A stretch of DNA of 64,000 bases from Thalassovita taeanensis (lineage in GTDB: Bacteria; Pseudomonadota; Alphaproteobacteria; Rhodobacterales; Rhodobacteraceae), in the NCBI RefSeq assembly GCF_900110775.1, contig NZ_FOEP01000006.1, positions 172,871 to 236,870 on the forward strand. Direction: 5' to 3'. Positions 39,680-50,188 of this stretch are shown piece by piece (the first letter of the stretch is position 1; each line of letters begins with the position of its first letter). The translations under genes and the position numbers were made by a program. The notes beneath the pieces were generated by a model. It was not told the DNA's origin, searched no databases, and saw only the letters and a list, made by a program, of their open reading frames with translations.

Positions 39680-40318
39680 TCAGAGCGTGGCGAGCAGGCG
39701 CAGGGCCTCGTCGCGGGGGGCGATCAGGGGGCTGCGATCCTCGCCGGGGAAGAACCGCGCGCGGTTGGCGCTGGCCAGCGGGCGGGGTTCGAGGATCTGC
39801 ACGCGGGGGCCGGTCTTGATGGTTTCGGCGGCCCAGCTGCGCGCCAGTTCGATCTGCGCGGCCTTGGTGGCGCCATACGCGCCGAAGAACTTCTGCCCGC
39901 CGCGCGGGTCGTCAAAAAACAGCGCGGTGCCGTCTTCGCCCAGCAGGGGGGCGACATAGGTGATCAGTCGGCCCGAGGCGGTGACGTTGCAGGCAACGGA
40001 CTTGTCCCAATCCTTGGCGTCAATGAATTGTGCGGGGGCCAGCGGGGCGGCGTGGATTGCGGTGTGCGCCCAGAGGTCGACCGTGCCCCAGCGGTCATAG
40101 ATCGAGCGGCAGAGCTGCGCCATGGCATCGGCGTTGGTGATGTCCATCGGCGCCAGTGTGGCCTGTCCGCCAGCGGCCTGAATGCGGTCGTCCAGCTCTT
40201 CCAGCGCGCCGGTTGTGCGGGCGACGGCGACGATGTGATGGCTGTGGCACAGCGCTTCGGCAAGGCCTGCGCCAAGGCCGCGGGAGGCACCGGTGATGAG
40301 GGCGATTTTCTGCGTCAT
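39680..40318 (-). CDS. SDR family oxidoreductase
   Basis: 212 residues. [16 protein letters not shown] is the NAD(P)-binding loop. The catalytic [15 protein letters not shown] region (Tyr and Lys of YxxxK) is present near residue 150. A short SDR with dinucleotide-dependent reductase/dehydrogenase function; substrate unknown. It stands alone between surE and the DUF2199 gene. Confidence 0.9.
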   Translation of the reverse strand: MTQKIALITGASRGLGAGLAEALCHSHHIVAVARTTGALEELDDRIQAAGGQATLAPMDITNADAMAQLCRSIYDRWGTVDLWAHTAIHAAPLAPAQFIDAKDWDKSVACNVTASGRLITYVAPLLGEDGTALFFDDPRGGQKFFGAYGATKAAQIELARSWAAETIKTGPRVQILEPRPLASANRARFFPGEDRSPLIAPRDEALRLLATL

Positions 40319-40388
40319 GCGGGGTGTTTGCTGCGGTTGGCGCAAAAGGTCAAGAGGCGGCAAAGCGGCGGGCGGGTCTGCGCGTGGT

Positions 40389-40955
40389 TTAGTCGCGCAT
40401 CAGGTGCGGGCGGATGTCCTGATCGCAGGCGGCATATAGGTCGAGCAGGTGATCGAACGAGATGCCGAGGGTTTGCGCCTCGCGCAGCGGGCCGTCGTTG
40501 GCGGTGATCGTCGGGCGCTGGCCCTTGGCGGGAAACGTCAGCATGCAGGCCGTGGGGGTGGCGGGCGACAGCCCCGGAACCGTGGTGTCGAGCACGCCGG
40601 GGCAGTCGGGCAGCGGCGTTTCATCGCCGGTGTCCCAGCTTTCGAGGTAGGCATAGAAGTCAGCGGGATCGAGCCGGACCCAGAGGCTGAGGTGGACGGC
40701 GTCATCGCTGCCCTGAAGCGGCAGGGTCAGGACTGCGCGGATCAGGCGGTGATCGCCGTGGCGGCACAGGTCGGGCGCAAGCTGATCCTCGCCGGATTTG
40801 ACGAAGGGCTGATCGTCGCGCGGGGCATGGGGCCAGCCATCGGGGTGATCAAAGCCGATGTCGAACACGCCCGAAAAGCTTTGCCCGCAACAGGGGCATT
40901 TGCGGGCCGGGTCGTTGAAACGACGCCAGCGGGCATCAAGCGCGAGCAGGGACAT
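40389..40955 (-). CDS. DUF2199 family protein
   Basis: 188 residues. The N-terminal CPCCGQSFSGVFDIGFDHPDGWPH (a CxxC element then a conserved FDIGFDHP block) is the hallmark of DUF2199, a cytosolic family of unknown function. A second Cys pair (DLCRHGD and LPDCPG) follows. No signal peptide or membrane segment. Nothing in the neighbours points to a function. Confidence 0.86.
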   Translation of the reverse strand: MSLLALDARWRRFNDPARKCPCCGQSFSGVFDIGFDHPDGWPHAPRDDQPFVKSGEDQLAPDLCRHGDHRLIRAVLTLPLQGSDDAVHLSLWVRLDPADFYAYLESWDTGDETPLPDCPGVLDTTVPGLSPATPTACMLTFPAKGQRPTITANDGPLREAQTLGISFDHLLDLYAACDQDIRPHLMRD

Positions 40956-41016
40956 GGGGCGGCCTTTCGTCAGTGTCGCGCGGCAGGGTAAGGGCGCGCG
41001 GCCGGGCGGGCAAGGG

Positions 41017-41358
41017 TCAGCTGCCGGGCATGGTCAGCGCGGTGACGCTGCTGCCGCGTTGCAGGTGCAGCGTGCCTTCGCCAATGGCGGCCACAATCGC
41101 GCCGTTGATCCGGTCGCCGGGGGTGACGCGTTTGACGGCGCCGCGCGCAAGGCGGACGAAGGCGGTTGGCCCGGAGGGCGCGATCACGGTGCCGATCAGG
41201 GTAACGCCGGTCAGGGGCAGGGTGTTTTCCTGCGTCGCGGCCTGCGCTGTGGTGGCATTGGAGGGGGCGGGTGTGGATTGGGTCATCTCGGTCCTGATCT
41301 GGCCTTGCTGCGCGGAGGCGCGGGGTGGTGGTGGAGCAGGGCGAATGACATGCGGCAC
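41017..41358 (-). CDS. PilP-like C-terminal fragment, probable remnant
   Basis: 113 residues from GTG 41358; residues about 45-110 read as an SH3-like beta domain with LPLTGVTLIGTVIAPSGPTAFVRLARG and GDRINGAIVAAIGEGTLHLQRG, resembling the C-terminal domain of PilP or type II secretion GspC. No convincing ATG is present. The same frame stays open upstream to 41556, into the end of purF, and reads as Pro/Ala-rich linker. I suspect the 5' part of a larger gene is lost, but a short gene starting at GTG is possible. Confidence 0.5.
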   Translation of the reverse strand: MPHVIRPAPPPPRASAQQGQIRTEMTQSTPAPSNATTAQAATQENTLPLTGVTLIGTVIAPSGPTAFVRLARGAVKRVTPGDRINGAIVAAIGEGTLHLQRGSSVTALTMPGS

Positions 41359-41542
41359 GGGGGAGCGAAAGGGGGGCTGTGCGATGGCGGCGGCCGATGG
41401 CCGGTGGCGCGCGCGCGATCGGCGGGAGCTTGCCGGGTCTGGGGCCTGTGCGGGGGCATCGGTATAGGGGGGCGTTTGGGCTGGCCTGACGCAGGCGGGC
41501 TGCGTCAGGGGAAGCTGCTGAGAGTCAGGCCGAGGCGGGCGG

Positions 41543-43036
41543 TTATTCCGCCGCCTTCAGCTGAAAGCCTTTTTCGATCATGTCCGAGGGGGCCACCGGG
41601 TATTCGCCCGAGAAACATGCGTCGCAATATTGCGGGCATTTGTTGTTGCGGCCCTCGGCCTCGCCCGCGGCGCGGTAAAGCCCGTCAAGCGAGATGAATT
41701 TGAGGCTGTCGACGGCCAGATGCTCGCGCATTTCTTCCTCGTTCATCGTGGCGGCCAGCAGTTTTTCACGCTGCGGCGTGTCCACACCGTAGAAGCAGGG
41801 CCAGGCGGTGGGCGGGCTGGCGATGCGGAAATGCACCTCGGCGGCGCCGGCATCAAGGATCATTTGCTTGATCTTGCGGCTGGTGGTGCCGCGCACGACG
41901 CTGTCGTCCACAAGGATCACCCGCTTGCCACGTATCAGCGCGCGGTTGACGTTGAGCTTGAGCCGCACGCCCATGTTGCGGATCTGCTCGGTCGGTTCGA
42001 TGAACGTCCGGCCCATGTATTGGTTGCGGATGATGCCCATGGCGTAGGGAATACCGCTTTCCTGACTATAGCCGATGGCGGCGGGGGTGCCGCTGTCGGG
42101 CACGGGGCAGACCAGATCGGCGTCAACCGGGGCCTCGCGCGCGAGTTCCACACCGATCTGACGTCGGGTTTCATAGACCGAGCGACCACCAATGATGCTG
42201 TCGGGGCGCGAGAAATAGACATGTTCGAAGATGCAAAACCGCGATGGGACGCGGCGGAAGGGGAAGTGGCTTTGCACGCCCCTTTTTTCGTCGATCACGA
42301 CCATCTCGCCGGGCTCGATCTCGCGGACATAGTCGGCGCCGATGATGTCGAGCGCGCAGGTTTCCGAGCTGAGCACCCAGCCATCGCCGATCTTGCCAAG
42401 GCAAAGCGGGCGCACGCCCAGCGGGTCGCGCACACCGATCAGTTTGGTGCGGGTCATGGCGACGATGGAAAACGCGCCTTCGACGCGGCGCAGGGCGTCC
42501 TCCATCCGTTCGGGGATGCCTTTTTGCAACGAGCGCGCCATCAGGTGGATGATGCATTCGCTGTCCGACGAGCTTTGGAAGATGGAGCCGCGTTCGATCA
42601 GTTCGCGGCGCAGGGCGATGGCGTTGGTGATGTTGCCGTTGTGGGCAATGGCGGCACCGCCCATTGAAAACTCGCCGAAAAATGGCTGCACGTCGCGGAT
42701 CACGGCGCCTTTGGCCCCGGCGGTGGAGTAGCGCACATGGCCGATGGCGAGCGGCCCCGGCAGGGTTTGCATCAGCGTCGCATTGGTGAAGTTGTCGCGC
42801 ACATAGCCGAAACGGTGGGCGGAGTTGAATCCGAACTCGGGGTGGTGGCAGACGATGCCGCCGGCCTCTTGTCCGCGATGTTGCAGGGCGTGCAGGCCGA
42901 GGGCCACGAAATTGGCAGCGTCGGCCACGCCGAGAACGCCGAAAACGCCACACTCCTCTTTTAGTTTGTCGCCGTCATCGAAGGGGCTGAGGGCGTCAAA
43001 GTCGAAAGGATGGGCGGGGGGCATATGCTTGGACAA
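41543..43036 (-). CDS. purF: amidophosphoribosyltransferase
   Basis: First enzyme of purine synthesis, transferring glutamine amide nitrogen to PRPP; 497 residues. Class II glutaminase Cys at EECGVFG after a short propeptide, PRPP motif VILVDDSVVRGTT. Cysteines for a [4Fe-4S] cluster of the Bacillus type are present (SRFCIFE, WPCFYG, YCDACFSG). GGAG lies six bases before a TTG at 43036; the ATG at 43024 is 12 bases later and lacks a well-placed site, so TTG is favoured. Its own promoter follows the cvpA terminator. Confidence 0.93.
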   Translation of the reverse strand: MSKHMPPAHPFDFDALSPFDDGDKLKEECGVFGVLGVADAANFVALGLHALQHRGQEAGGIVCHHPEFGFNSAHRFGYVRDNFTNATLMQTLPGPLAIGHVRYSTAGAKGAVIRDVQPFFGEFSMGGAAIAHNGNITNAIALRRELIERGSIFQSSSDSECIIHLMARSLQKGIPERMEDALRRVEGAFSIVAMTRTKLIGVRDPLGVRPLCLGKIGDGWVLSSETCALDIIGADYVREIEPGEMVVIDEKRGVQSHFPFRRVPSRFCIFEHVYFSRPDSIIGGRSVYETRRQIGVELAREAPVDADLVCPVPDSGTPAAIGYSQESGIPYAMGIIRNQYMGRTFIEPTEQIRNMGVRLKLNVNRALIRGKRVILVDDSVVRGTTSRKIKQMILDAGAAEVHFRIASPPTAWPCFYGVDTPQREKLLAATMNEEEMREHLAVDSLKFISLDGLYRAAGEAEGRNNKCPQYCDACFSGEYPVAPSDMIEKGFQLKAAE

Positions 43037-43072
43037 GGGTGGCTCCGAATCCGTTGGCGGGCAGTTGAGCCT

Positions 43073-43101
43073 TACATAGGCGCAAGTGGCGCCAGTGTCA
43101 C
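43073..43101 (-). promoter_or_regulatory. candidate purF promoter
   Basis: On the minus strand GTGACA (43101-43096), 17 bases, TATGTA (43078-43073); predicted start about 30 bases before the purF TTG codon. The palindrome GATCAC-AAAAC-GTGATC at 43107-43123 abuts the -35 element and could be an operator. Confidence 0.42.
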
Positions 43102-43106
43102 GAAAG

Positions 43107-43123
43107 GATCACAAAACGTGATC
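43107..43123. promoter_or_regulatory. 17-base palindrome just upstream of purF promoter
   Basis: GATCAC (43107-43112), AAAAC spacer, GTGATC (43118-43123): perfect six-base inverted repeat. It lies between the cvpA terminator and the candidate purF promoter, so regulation of purine synthesis is possible. No known regulator is assigned. Confidence 0.4.
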
Positions 43124-43154
43124 GCGGCGGTGGGGCCTGCGTGCGTGAGGCATG

Positions 43155-43182
43155 AAAAAGGCCGCGCGTGGCGGCCTTTTTT
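43155..43182 (-). terminator. intrinsic terminator between cvpA and purF
   Basis: AAAAAGGCCGC (43155-43165), five-base loop, GCGGCCTTTTT (43171-43181). Both strands have a T-run, so it can stop either direction. On the minus strand it separates cvpA from purF, so the two are not one simple operon. Confidence 0.85.
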
Positions 43183-43214
43183 TAAGCGGTATTCGTATGA
43201 AATCTGCCCGCGAA

Positions 43215-43769
43215 TTATTTCTCGCAGACACCGACGAGCTGTTCATATTGCTGGGTGATCCAGCCGAGCGCCTGTTCGGGATCGCGGTCCTCGATCTTGC
43301 CGGTCATGCGGCCGAAGACCTTGGCCGAGCGGCTGTCATCGACCATGGTGATGTCTTGCGAGGTAACGACCGTTTCGTAGACGAAGAAGGCGATTGCCAC
43401 CAGCAGGATGCCGCGCAGCACCCCAAAGAGGAAGCCCAGCCCCTGATCCAGCCCGCCCAGGGCCGAGCGCTGCACCAGCGAGGAAAACAACGGGGTGAAG
43501 AGCGAGGCAAGCACCAACGCCAGCGCGAACACGGCGGCAAAGGCCGAGATGATCGACAATTCGCAGCTGTCAGAGATGAAATCGCCGACGACGGGGATTT
43601 CCTTGACCAGAGGTTGCACTTGCGGCGCGAAGATGAAGGCCAGGACGGCGGCGGCGACCCAGCCCGCGATGGCCAGCGCCTCGCGTACGAGCCCGCGCGA
43701 ATAGGCCAGCAGGGCCGAGAGAATGATGACCAGCGCCACAACGCCGTCAATGATGGTAAAGCCGTCCAT
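43215..43769 (-). CDS. cvpA: CvpA family protein
   Basis: 184 residues, four hydrophobic helices (VALVIILSALLAYSRGLVREAL; AGWVAAAVLAFIFA; FAAVFALALVLASLFTPL; GVLRGILLVAIAFFVY), matching the CvpA (colicin V production) family. Located upstream of purF, as in many proteobacteria; the link to purine synthesis is positional. Shares the strand with radA and is 27 bases from it. Confidence 0.9.
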   Translation of the reverse strand: MDGFTIIDGVVALVIILSALLAYSRGLVREALAIAGWVAAAVLAFIFAPQVQPLVKEIPVVGDFISDSCELSIISAFAAVFALALVLASLFTPLFSSLVQRSALGGLDQGLGFLFGVLRGILLVAIAFFVYETVVTSQDITMVDDSRSAKVFGRMTGKIEDRDPEQALGWITQQYEQLVGVCEK

Positions 43770-43796
43770 GCGTTTCCCGTCCCTGTTTAGTCGCGC

Positions 43797-45161
<1,365 letters not shown>

Positions 45162-45204
45162 GGGGGAGTGATGCCCCAAGCCGCCGGTCTGTGCAAGCGG
45201 GCGC

Positions 45205-45642
45205 TCAGACGGGGTCGGGATGGCGACGCGCGGTCAGGTGGCTGATCGCCAGCGAGGCCAGGATGCAGGCAGTAAAGAGGTAAAGGCCCCAAGCGGTTTC
45301 AATCCGCCCGACGCCGATGCCTTTGGCGATGGTGATATAGAGCGCGATCAGGAAGATATCGGCCATCGCCAGCTTGCCGACAATGGTCAGGATCGGCAGG
45401 GTTTTACGGTCAAGCAGGTCGAAGTGGATCAGCGCCAGCCCGAGGGTTTTCAGCATCGGCGCCACGAGGGCAAACAGCGTGACCAGCAGCGCCAGCGCCA
45501 CATCGGTGCCCCAGAGCGATCGCAGCCCGGAGATGACGCTGATTTCGCTGAGGCCAAACAGTGGCAGCAGCCCGGCGCGCAGCAGCGGCGCGAACCATGC
45601 GATGGGGAACAGGACCAGCAGGGCGAGGTTGGCGTATTTCAT
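45205..45642 (-). CDS. paraquat-inducible protein A (PqiA-like) family
   Basis: 145 residues with about four transmembrane helices (LALLVLFPIAWFAPLL; VALALLVTLFALVAPML; GKLAMADIFLIALYITIAKG; WGLYLFTACILASLAISHL). It corresponds to one PqiA domain; the motif LGLALIHFDLLDRKTLPILTIVGKLAMADIF is characteristic. Such proteins accompany MCE/Mla lipid-transport systems; mlaF and mlaE lie 109 bases upstream on the same strand. No MlaD/MCE protein is encoded in the window. Confidence 0.85.
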   Translation of the reverse strand: MKYANLALLVLFPIAWFAPLLRAGLLPLFGLSEISVISGLRSLWGTDVALALLVTLFALVAPMLKTLGLALIHFDLLDRKTLPILTIVGKLAMADIFLIALYITIAKGIGVGRIETAWGLYLFTACILASLAISHLTARRHPDPV

Positions 45643-45751
45643 AGGGGATATTTAGGGGGCGGCGCGGCGCTGTGCCAGAGGCGGCGGTGTTTTTCGCCGG
45701 GCCACGGGGCCGCCGCGGTGTGATGCGGGGGCCGAGGCCGTGGGCGGGCGG

Positions 45752-46498
45752 TTAGCGGACCGCTTCGATCGGGCCTTCGGCGCGGCCGTGGATGAATTGA
45801 TCAAGGTAGGGATCACCGGAGTCGTCCATCTGGGCGACCGGGCCGGTCCATTTGATCACCCCGTCGTGCAGCATGGCGACGTTGTCGGCGATGGCACGGA
45901 CCGAGGTCATGTCGTGGGTGATGGTCATGGCGGTGGCGCCCATTTCAACGACGATCTCGCGGATCAGCTCGTTGATGACGCCGGACATGATCGGGTCAAG
46001 GCCGGTGGTCGGCTCGTCAAAGAAGATGATTTCCGGCTCGGCGGCGATGGCGCGGGCAAGGCCCACGCGCTTTTGCATGCCGCCCGACAGCTCGGCCGGG
46101 TATTTGTCGGCGACGTCGGGTTTGAGGCCGACGCGGCGGAGCTTTTCGATGGCGATCTCGCGCGCCTCGTCCTTGGGGCGTTTGAGGCTGCCGCGCAGCA
46201 GGCGGAAGGCAACATTTTGCCAGACGGGCAGCGAATCGAACAGCGCACCGCCCTGAAACAGCATGCCAAACTTGGCCAGAAACGCGTCGCGGTCGCCTTT
46301 TTCGACGTTCAACCCGTCGACGGTGATGGTGCCACTGTCGGGGCGCACCAAGCCAAGCACGCATTTCAGCGCCACCGATTTGCCGGTGCCCGAGCCGCCG
46401 ATGATCACCATCGAGGTGCCCTTGGGGATCGTCAGGTTCACGCCGCGCAACACGCGGTTGGAACCGAAGGCTTTGTGAACGTCGGTAAGCTGGATCAT
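45752..46498 (-). CDS. mlaF: ABC transporter ATP-binding protein MlaF-like
   Basis: 248 residues. Walker A IIGGSGTGKSVALK near residue 34, the signature LSGGMQKRVGLARAIA, Walker B IIFFDEPTTGLDPI. Energy-coupling ATPase for phospholipid transport that keeps outer-membrane lipid asymmetry. Overlaps mlaE by four bases. Confidence 0.9.
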   Translation of the reverse strand: MIQLTDVHKAFGSNRVLRGVNLTIPKGTSMVIIGGSGTGKSVALKCVLGLVRPDSGTITVDGLNVEKGDRDAFLAKFGMLFQGGALFDSLPVWQNVAFRLLRGSLKRPKDEAREIAIEKLRRVGLKPDVADKYPAELSGGMQKRVGLARAIAAEPEIIFFDEPTTGLDPIMSGVINELIREIVVEMGATAMTITHDMTSVRAIADNVAMLHDGVIKWTGPVAQMDDSGDPYLDQFIHGRAEGPIEAVR

Positions 46499-47277
46499 GC
46501 GGAGAAAAACAACTCTGTCAGCAGATAGTTGGCGGCGAAGATCAGGACCGAGGCGGCGACGACGGCGGATTTGGTGGCACGGCCCACGCCCTGTGCGCCG
46601 CGGCCCGAATTCATGCCATAAAAGCAGCCCATCAGGGCGACGATGAAGCCGAAGGCCGCGCCCTTGATCAGGCCAGAGACCACGTCGAAGGTTTCGAGGA
46701 AGTCGATGGTGTTTTTCATATAGGTGGCGGCGTTGAAGTCGAGCCGGGTGATGCCCACCAGATAGCCGCCCATGATGCCGATCACGTCACCGACGCCAAC
46801 CAGCACCGGCACGGCCAGAGTGGCGGCCAGCACGCGGGGCAGGGTGAGGTATTTCATCGGGTGGGTCGAGAGGGTGACGAGGGCGTCGATCTGCTCGGTC
46901 ACTTTCATTGTGCCGATCTCGGCGGCGATGGAGGAGGCGACGCGGGCGGCCACCATCAGGCCTCCCAGAACGGGGCCAAGCTCACGCACCATGCCGATGG
47001 CGACGATCGAGGGGACCACGGCCTCGGCGTTGAAACGGGCACCGCCGGCGTAGATCTGAAGCGCCAGCGCGCCACCGGTAAACAGCGTGGTCATGCCGAC
47101 GACCGGCAGGGACAGCCAGCCGATCTGCACCAGCGCGTGCAGGAACTCGCGGCCATAGAACGGCGGGCGCAGCAGGTGGCTGACGGTCTGGGCCGCATAG
47201 ATCGAGACCTGGCCGATCAGGGCGAGCATCGCCAGTACTTGACGGCCGACTGCAGCAAGGGGGGAGGTGATGTTCAT
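46495..47277 (-). CDS. mlaE: MlaE-family permease
   Basis: 260 residues with the five or six helices and family signature [36 protein letters not shown]. Membrane component paired with MlaF (four-base overlap). Upstream, its start overlaps the alr stop by four bases. Confidence 0.92.
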   Translation of the reverse strand: MNITSPLAAVGRQVLAMLALIGQVSIYAAQTVSHLLRPPFYGREFLHALVQIGWLSLPVVGMTTLFTGGALALQIYAGGARFNAEAVVPSIVAIGMVRELGPVLGGLMVAARVASSIAAEIGTMKVTEQIDALVTLSTHPMKYLTLPRVLAATLAVPVLVGVGDVIGIMGGYLVGITRLDFNAATYMKNTIDFLETFDVVSGLIKGAAFGFIVALMGCFYGMNSGRGAQGVGRATKSAVVAASVLIFAANYLLTELFFSA

Positions 47278-48317
47278 GCGCCTACATAGCGGCGCTGATA
47301 GCGCGCGCCCAGAGAGGTGAGAATTTCATAGCCGATCGTGCCCGCGTTATCGGCCAGCGTATCGACGGTCTGACGGTCATTCAGCAGGTCCAGCGATTTG
47401 GGATCTTCCGACAGGTGGGTGATGTCCACGGTGATCAAGTCCATCGAGATGCGGCCGCGCAACGGGCAGGCGATATCGTCGGCAAACAGCTGCGTGTTCG
47501 GCCCCATGACCCGCAGGATGCCATCGGCATAGCCCGCAGCGACAGTGGCAATGCGGGTGGGCTGCGTGGCGGTCCAGGTGTTGGAGTATCCCACTGTCTC
47601 GCCCGGGTCGAGGTCGCGTATCTGTATGACAGGCAGGCTGATTGCAGCGACCGGGCGGGCGGCAGCGAAGGGCAGGCCACCATAGAGGCCGACGCCCGGG
47701 CGGGTCAGGTCGAAATGATAATCTGACCCCAGCAGGATGCCACCGGTCGCCGACAGCGAGCGCGGCACATCGCAGCCGTCGGTCATCTGCCGGAACGCGG
47801 CCAGTTGTTGCGCGTTCATCGGGTGGTCGGGGGCATCGGCACAGGCCAGGTGCGACATGATCAGCTTGATGTTCTGCGTCAGCGCGATGTCACGCAGGGC
47901 GGCCCATTCTCCGGGTTCCATCCCCAGCCGGTTCATGCCGGTGTCAAGCTGCACGCCGAATGGGTGGCCCGGCAGGGCCTCGACATGGCGCAGCATCTGG
48001 TCGATGGAATTGAGCATTGGCACCAGCGACAGATCATGGATCATGTCGGTATCGCCCGGCATATGCCCTGAAAACACACAGATTTCCGGCCCCGGCCCCA
48101 AGGCTTGGCGCAGTTCGGCGCCTTCCTCGGCCAGGGCGACAAAGAACTTGCGCGCGCCCGCGCGTGCCAGCGCCCGTGCGACGCGCCCGGCGCCCAGGCC
48201 ATAGCCGTTGGCCTTGACCACAGCGGCGGTTTCCACCGTCGTGTCCGACGCGGCATTCAGCGTCCGCCAGTTTGCGGTCAGGGCCTCAAGGTCGATCGTT
48301 AATGTCGCGGTGCTCAT
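47274..48317 (-). CDS. alr: alanine racemase
   Basis: PLP-dependent enzyme making D-alanine for peptidoglycan, 347 residues. The PLP lysine is in [13 protein letters not shown] (near residue 34); GVGLYGG and [14 protein letters not shown] C-terminal motifs with the catalytic-tyrosine region (VGYSNTW) are present. Overlaps mlaE by four bases, linking cell wall and envelope lipid genes in one transcript. Confidence 0.94.
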   Translation of the reverse strand: MSTATLTIDLEALTANWRTLNAASDTTVETAAVVKANGYGLGAGRVARALARAGARKFFVALAEEGAELRQALGPGPEICVFSGHMPGDTDMIHDLSLVPMLNSIDQMLRHVEALPGHPFGVQLDTGMNRLGMEPGEWAALRDIALTQNIKLIMSHLACADAPDHPMNAQQLAAFRQMTDGCDVPRSLSATGGILLGSDYHFDLTRPGVGLYGGLPFAAARPVAAISLPVIQIRDLDPGETVGYSNTWTATQPTRIATVAAGYADGILRVMGPNTQLFADDIACPLRGRISMDLITVDITHLSEDPKSLDLLNDRQTVDTLADNAGTIGYEILTSLGARYQRRYVGA

Positions 48318-48366
48318 GGATTTGTTTTGACAGGTCCGCCCCCGAGGTCAAGGGCATTCCGTGCTC

Positions 48367-48399
48367 TTTCATTTTGCCAAAATATACGCGGGCGGAAGG
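48367..48399 (-). repeat. dispersed intergenic repeat, copy D (variant type)
   Basis: On the minus strand CCGCCCGCGTATATTTTGG followed by CAAAATGAAA. It lies about 70 bases after the dnaB stop and in dnaB orientation, before alr. Variant of the family, closer to copy E than to A-C. Confidence 0.55.
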
Positions 48400-48426
48400 T
48401 TTATCCCCTGCCGACTGTGGAAGTTT

Positions 48427-48443
48427 GGGGGGCGACGCCCCCC
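48427..48443 (-). terminator. GC hairpin after dnaB
   Basis: GGGGGG-CGACG-CCCCCC, a perfect hairpin. It lies 28 bases after the dnaB stop on the minus strand and is followed by AAACTT rather than a clean T-run, so termination efficiency is uncertain. Confidence 0.45.
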
Positions 48444-48470
48444 GTGCCCCGCCCGCCGCAGGCGAAGGCC

Positions 48471-49988
48471 TCAGAAATCGCCCTCTGCCCCCTGTTGCCA
48501 GGCTTTGACCAGATTGCCGAACTTGGTGAAGCGCCCTTCGAAGCTCAGGTCCACCGTGCCGATCGGGCCGTGACGCTGCTTGCCGATGATCAGTTCGGCC
48601 TTGGCGTGCAGGCGTTCCATTTCGTCCTGCCAGGCGGCCATCTTCTCAAGCTCGTGATCGCCGGGCTTTTCACGCTCTTTGTAATATTCCTCGCGGAAGA
48701 CGAACATGACCACATCGGCGTCCTGTTCGATCGAACCGGATTCACGCAGGTCGGACAGCTGCGGGCGCTTGTCTTCGCGGTTTTCGACCTGACGGCTAAG
48801 CTGTGACAGGGCGATCACCGGGATGTTCAGCTCTTTGGCGATCGCCTTCATGCCCATGGTGATTTCCGAGATCTCGTTGACCCGGTTTTCGCTTTTTCCT
48901 GCGGCGCGGCACAGCTGAAGATAGTCGATCACCAGCAGGTCCAGCCCGTGGGTCCGTTTCAGGCGACGTGCCCGGGCCGCCAGCTGACTGATCGGCAGGG
49001 CGGGCGTGTCGTCGATGAACAGCGGACAGGATTCGAGCGATTTCGCGGCCTCGACGAAGCGGCGGAATTCGGTTTCGGTCATGTCACCGCGGCGGATCTG
49101 TTCCGAGGGCACTTCGGCCGCTTCGGACAGGATCCGCGCCGCCAACTGCTCGGCGCTCATCTCGAGGCTGTAGAAGCCGACGACACCGCCCTGAACCGCG
49201 CCTTCGCTTCCGTCCGGGCGGGTGCCGCGCTTATAGGCTTTGGCGACGTTGAAGGCGATGTTGGTGGCCAGCGAGGTTTTGCCCATCGACGGGCGACCGG
49301 CCAGAATCAGCAAGTCGGACGGGTGCAGCCCGCCAAGTTTCTTGTCGAGATCGCTTAGCCCGGTGGAAATCCCCGCCAGCCCGCCGTCGCGTTGATAGGC
49401 GGCATTGGCGGTTTGCACGGCTTCAGTCACAGCCTTGAGGAACGAAACAAAGCCGCTGTCGGTCTTGCCCTGCTCGCTGAGTTTATACAGCGCCTGTTCG
49501 GCCTCGACGATCTGCTCTCTGGGTTCCGAGGCGACATCGACCTTGGCGGCCTTGCTGGAAATGTTGTTGCCCAGACCGATCAGCTCGCGCCGGATCGCCA
49601 TATCATAGATCATCTGCGCGTAATCACGCGCCGCATAGGCCGAGATGGCCGCCCCCGCAAGACGCGCCAGATAGGCCGGGCCGCCAAGCTCTTTCAGCCC
49701 CTCGTCATCCTCAAGAAACGCCTTGAGCGTGACCGGGGAGGCGAGGTTGTTCTTGGCGATCCGCGCGGCGGCCACCTCATAGATGCGGGCATGTACCGGC
49801 TCATAGAAATGCGCCGAGGTGATGATCGCGGCGACGCGGTCATAGATGTCGTTGTTGGTCAGGATCGCACCCAGAAGCTGCTGCTCGGCCTCGATGGAAT
49901 GCGGCATGGGATCGGCGCTTCGCGTCTCGGGCGTGGTGGCCCCGGTTGTGCTGAGCGCGGTGGTGCTGAGCGTGGCAATCTCGTTCAT
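48471..49988 (-). CDS. dnaB: replicative DNA helicase
   Basis: 505 residues. N-terminal domain PHSIEAEQQLLGAILTN, a linker, then the RecA-like motor with Walker A AGRPSMGKTSLA near residue 226, Walker B LLVIDYLQL and the C-terminal EYYKE/ELIIGKQRHGPIGTVDLSF. The ATG at 49988 has GGGA upstream. A promoter with a palindrome lies about 100 bases before it. The next gene upstream on this strand is pyrE. Confidence 0.95.
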   Translation of the reverse strand: MNEIATLSTTALSTTGATTPETRSADPMPHSIEAEQQLLGAILTNNDIYDRVAAIITSAHFYEPVHARIYEVAAARIAKNNLASPVTLKAFLEDDEGLKELGGPAYLARLAGAAISAYAARDYAQMIYDMAIRRELIGLGNNISSKAAKVDVASEPREQIVEAEQALYKLSEQGKTDSGFVSFLKAVTEAVQTANAAYQRDGGLAGISTGLSDLDKKLGGLHPSDLLILAGRPSMGKTSLATNIAFNVAKAYKRGTRPDGSEGAVQGGVVGFYSLEMSAEQLAARILSEAAEVPSEQIRRGDMTETEFRRFVEAAKSLESCPLFIDDTPALPISQLAARARRLKRTHGLDLLVIDYLQLCRAAGKSENRVNEISEITMGMKAIAKELNIPVIALSQLSRQVENREDKRPQLSDLRESGSIEQDADVVMFVFREEYYKEREKPGDHELEKMAAWQDEMERLHAKAELIIGKQRHGPIGTVDLSFEGRFTKFGNLVKAWQQGAEGDF

Positions 49989-50089
49989 TTTGTTCCCGTC
50001 CCTTTGGCCGTCTGTCATAGGAAATGCGACGCGTCAGGGCAAATTGTATGTTTCTGGGGATAAGCTGTGGGCATCCCGTACCACACCAT

Positions 50090-50119
50090 ATCATGTCTGA
50101 AGCGGGGGCTTTGCGTCAA
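50090..50119 (-). promoter_or_regulatory. candidate dnaB promoter
   Basis: On the minus strand TTGACG (50119-50114), 18 bases, CATGAT (50095-50090). The -35 lies within the 17-base palindrome CGTCA-ATATATA-TGACG (50114-50130), a possible operator. Leader to the ATG about 95 bases. Confidence 0.42.
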
Positions 50120-50131
50120 TATATATGACGG

Positions 50132-50163
50132 CCTGCCGCATCCCCTTGTGGAGTTACGGCAGG
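50132..50163 (-). other. inverted repeat after pyrE
   Basis: CCTGCCG (50132-50138) and CGGCAGG (50157-50163) form a perfect seven-base stem with an 18-base loop, 26 bases after the pyrE stop. No T-run follows; it may be a weak terminator. Confidence 0.35.
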
Positions 50164-50188
50164 TTACCGCGCAGCGCCCGCGAAGGGA

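Noticed and set aside
41543..43036. PurF as an E. coli-type enzyme without iron-sulfur cluster
   Set aside because: The CIFE, PCFYG and CDAC cysteines typical of the [4Fe-4S] type are all present.
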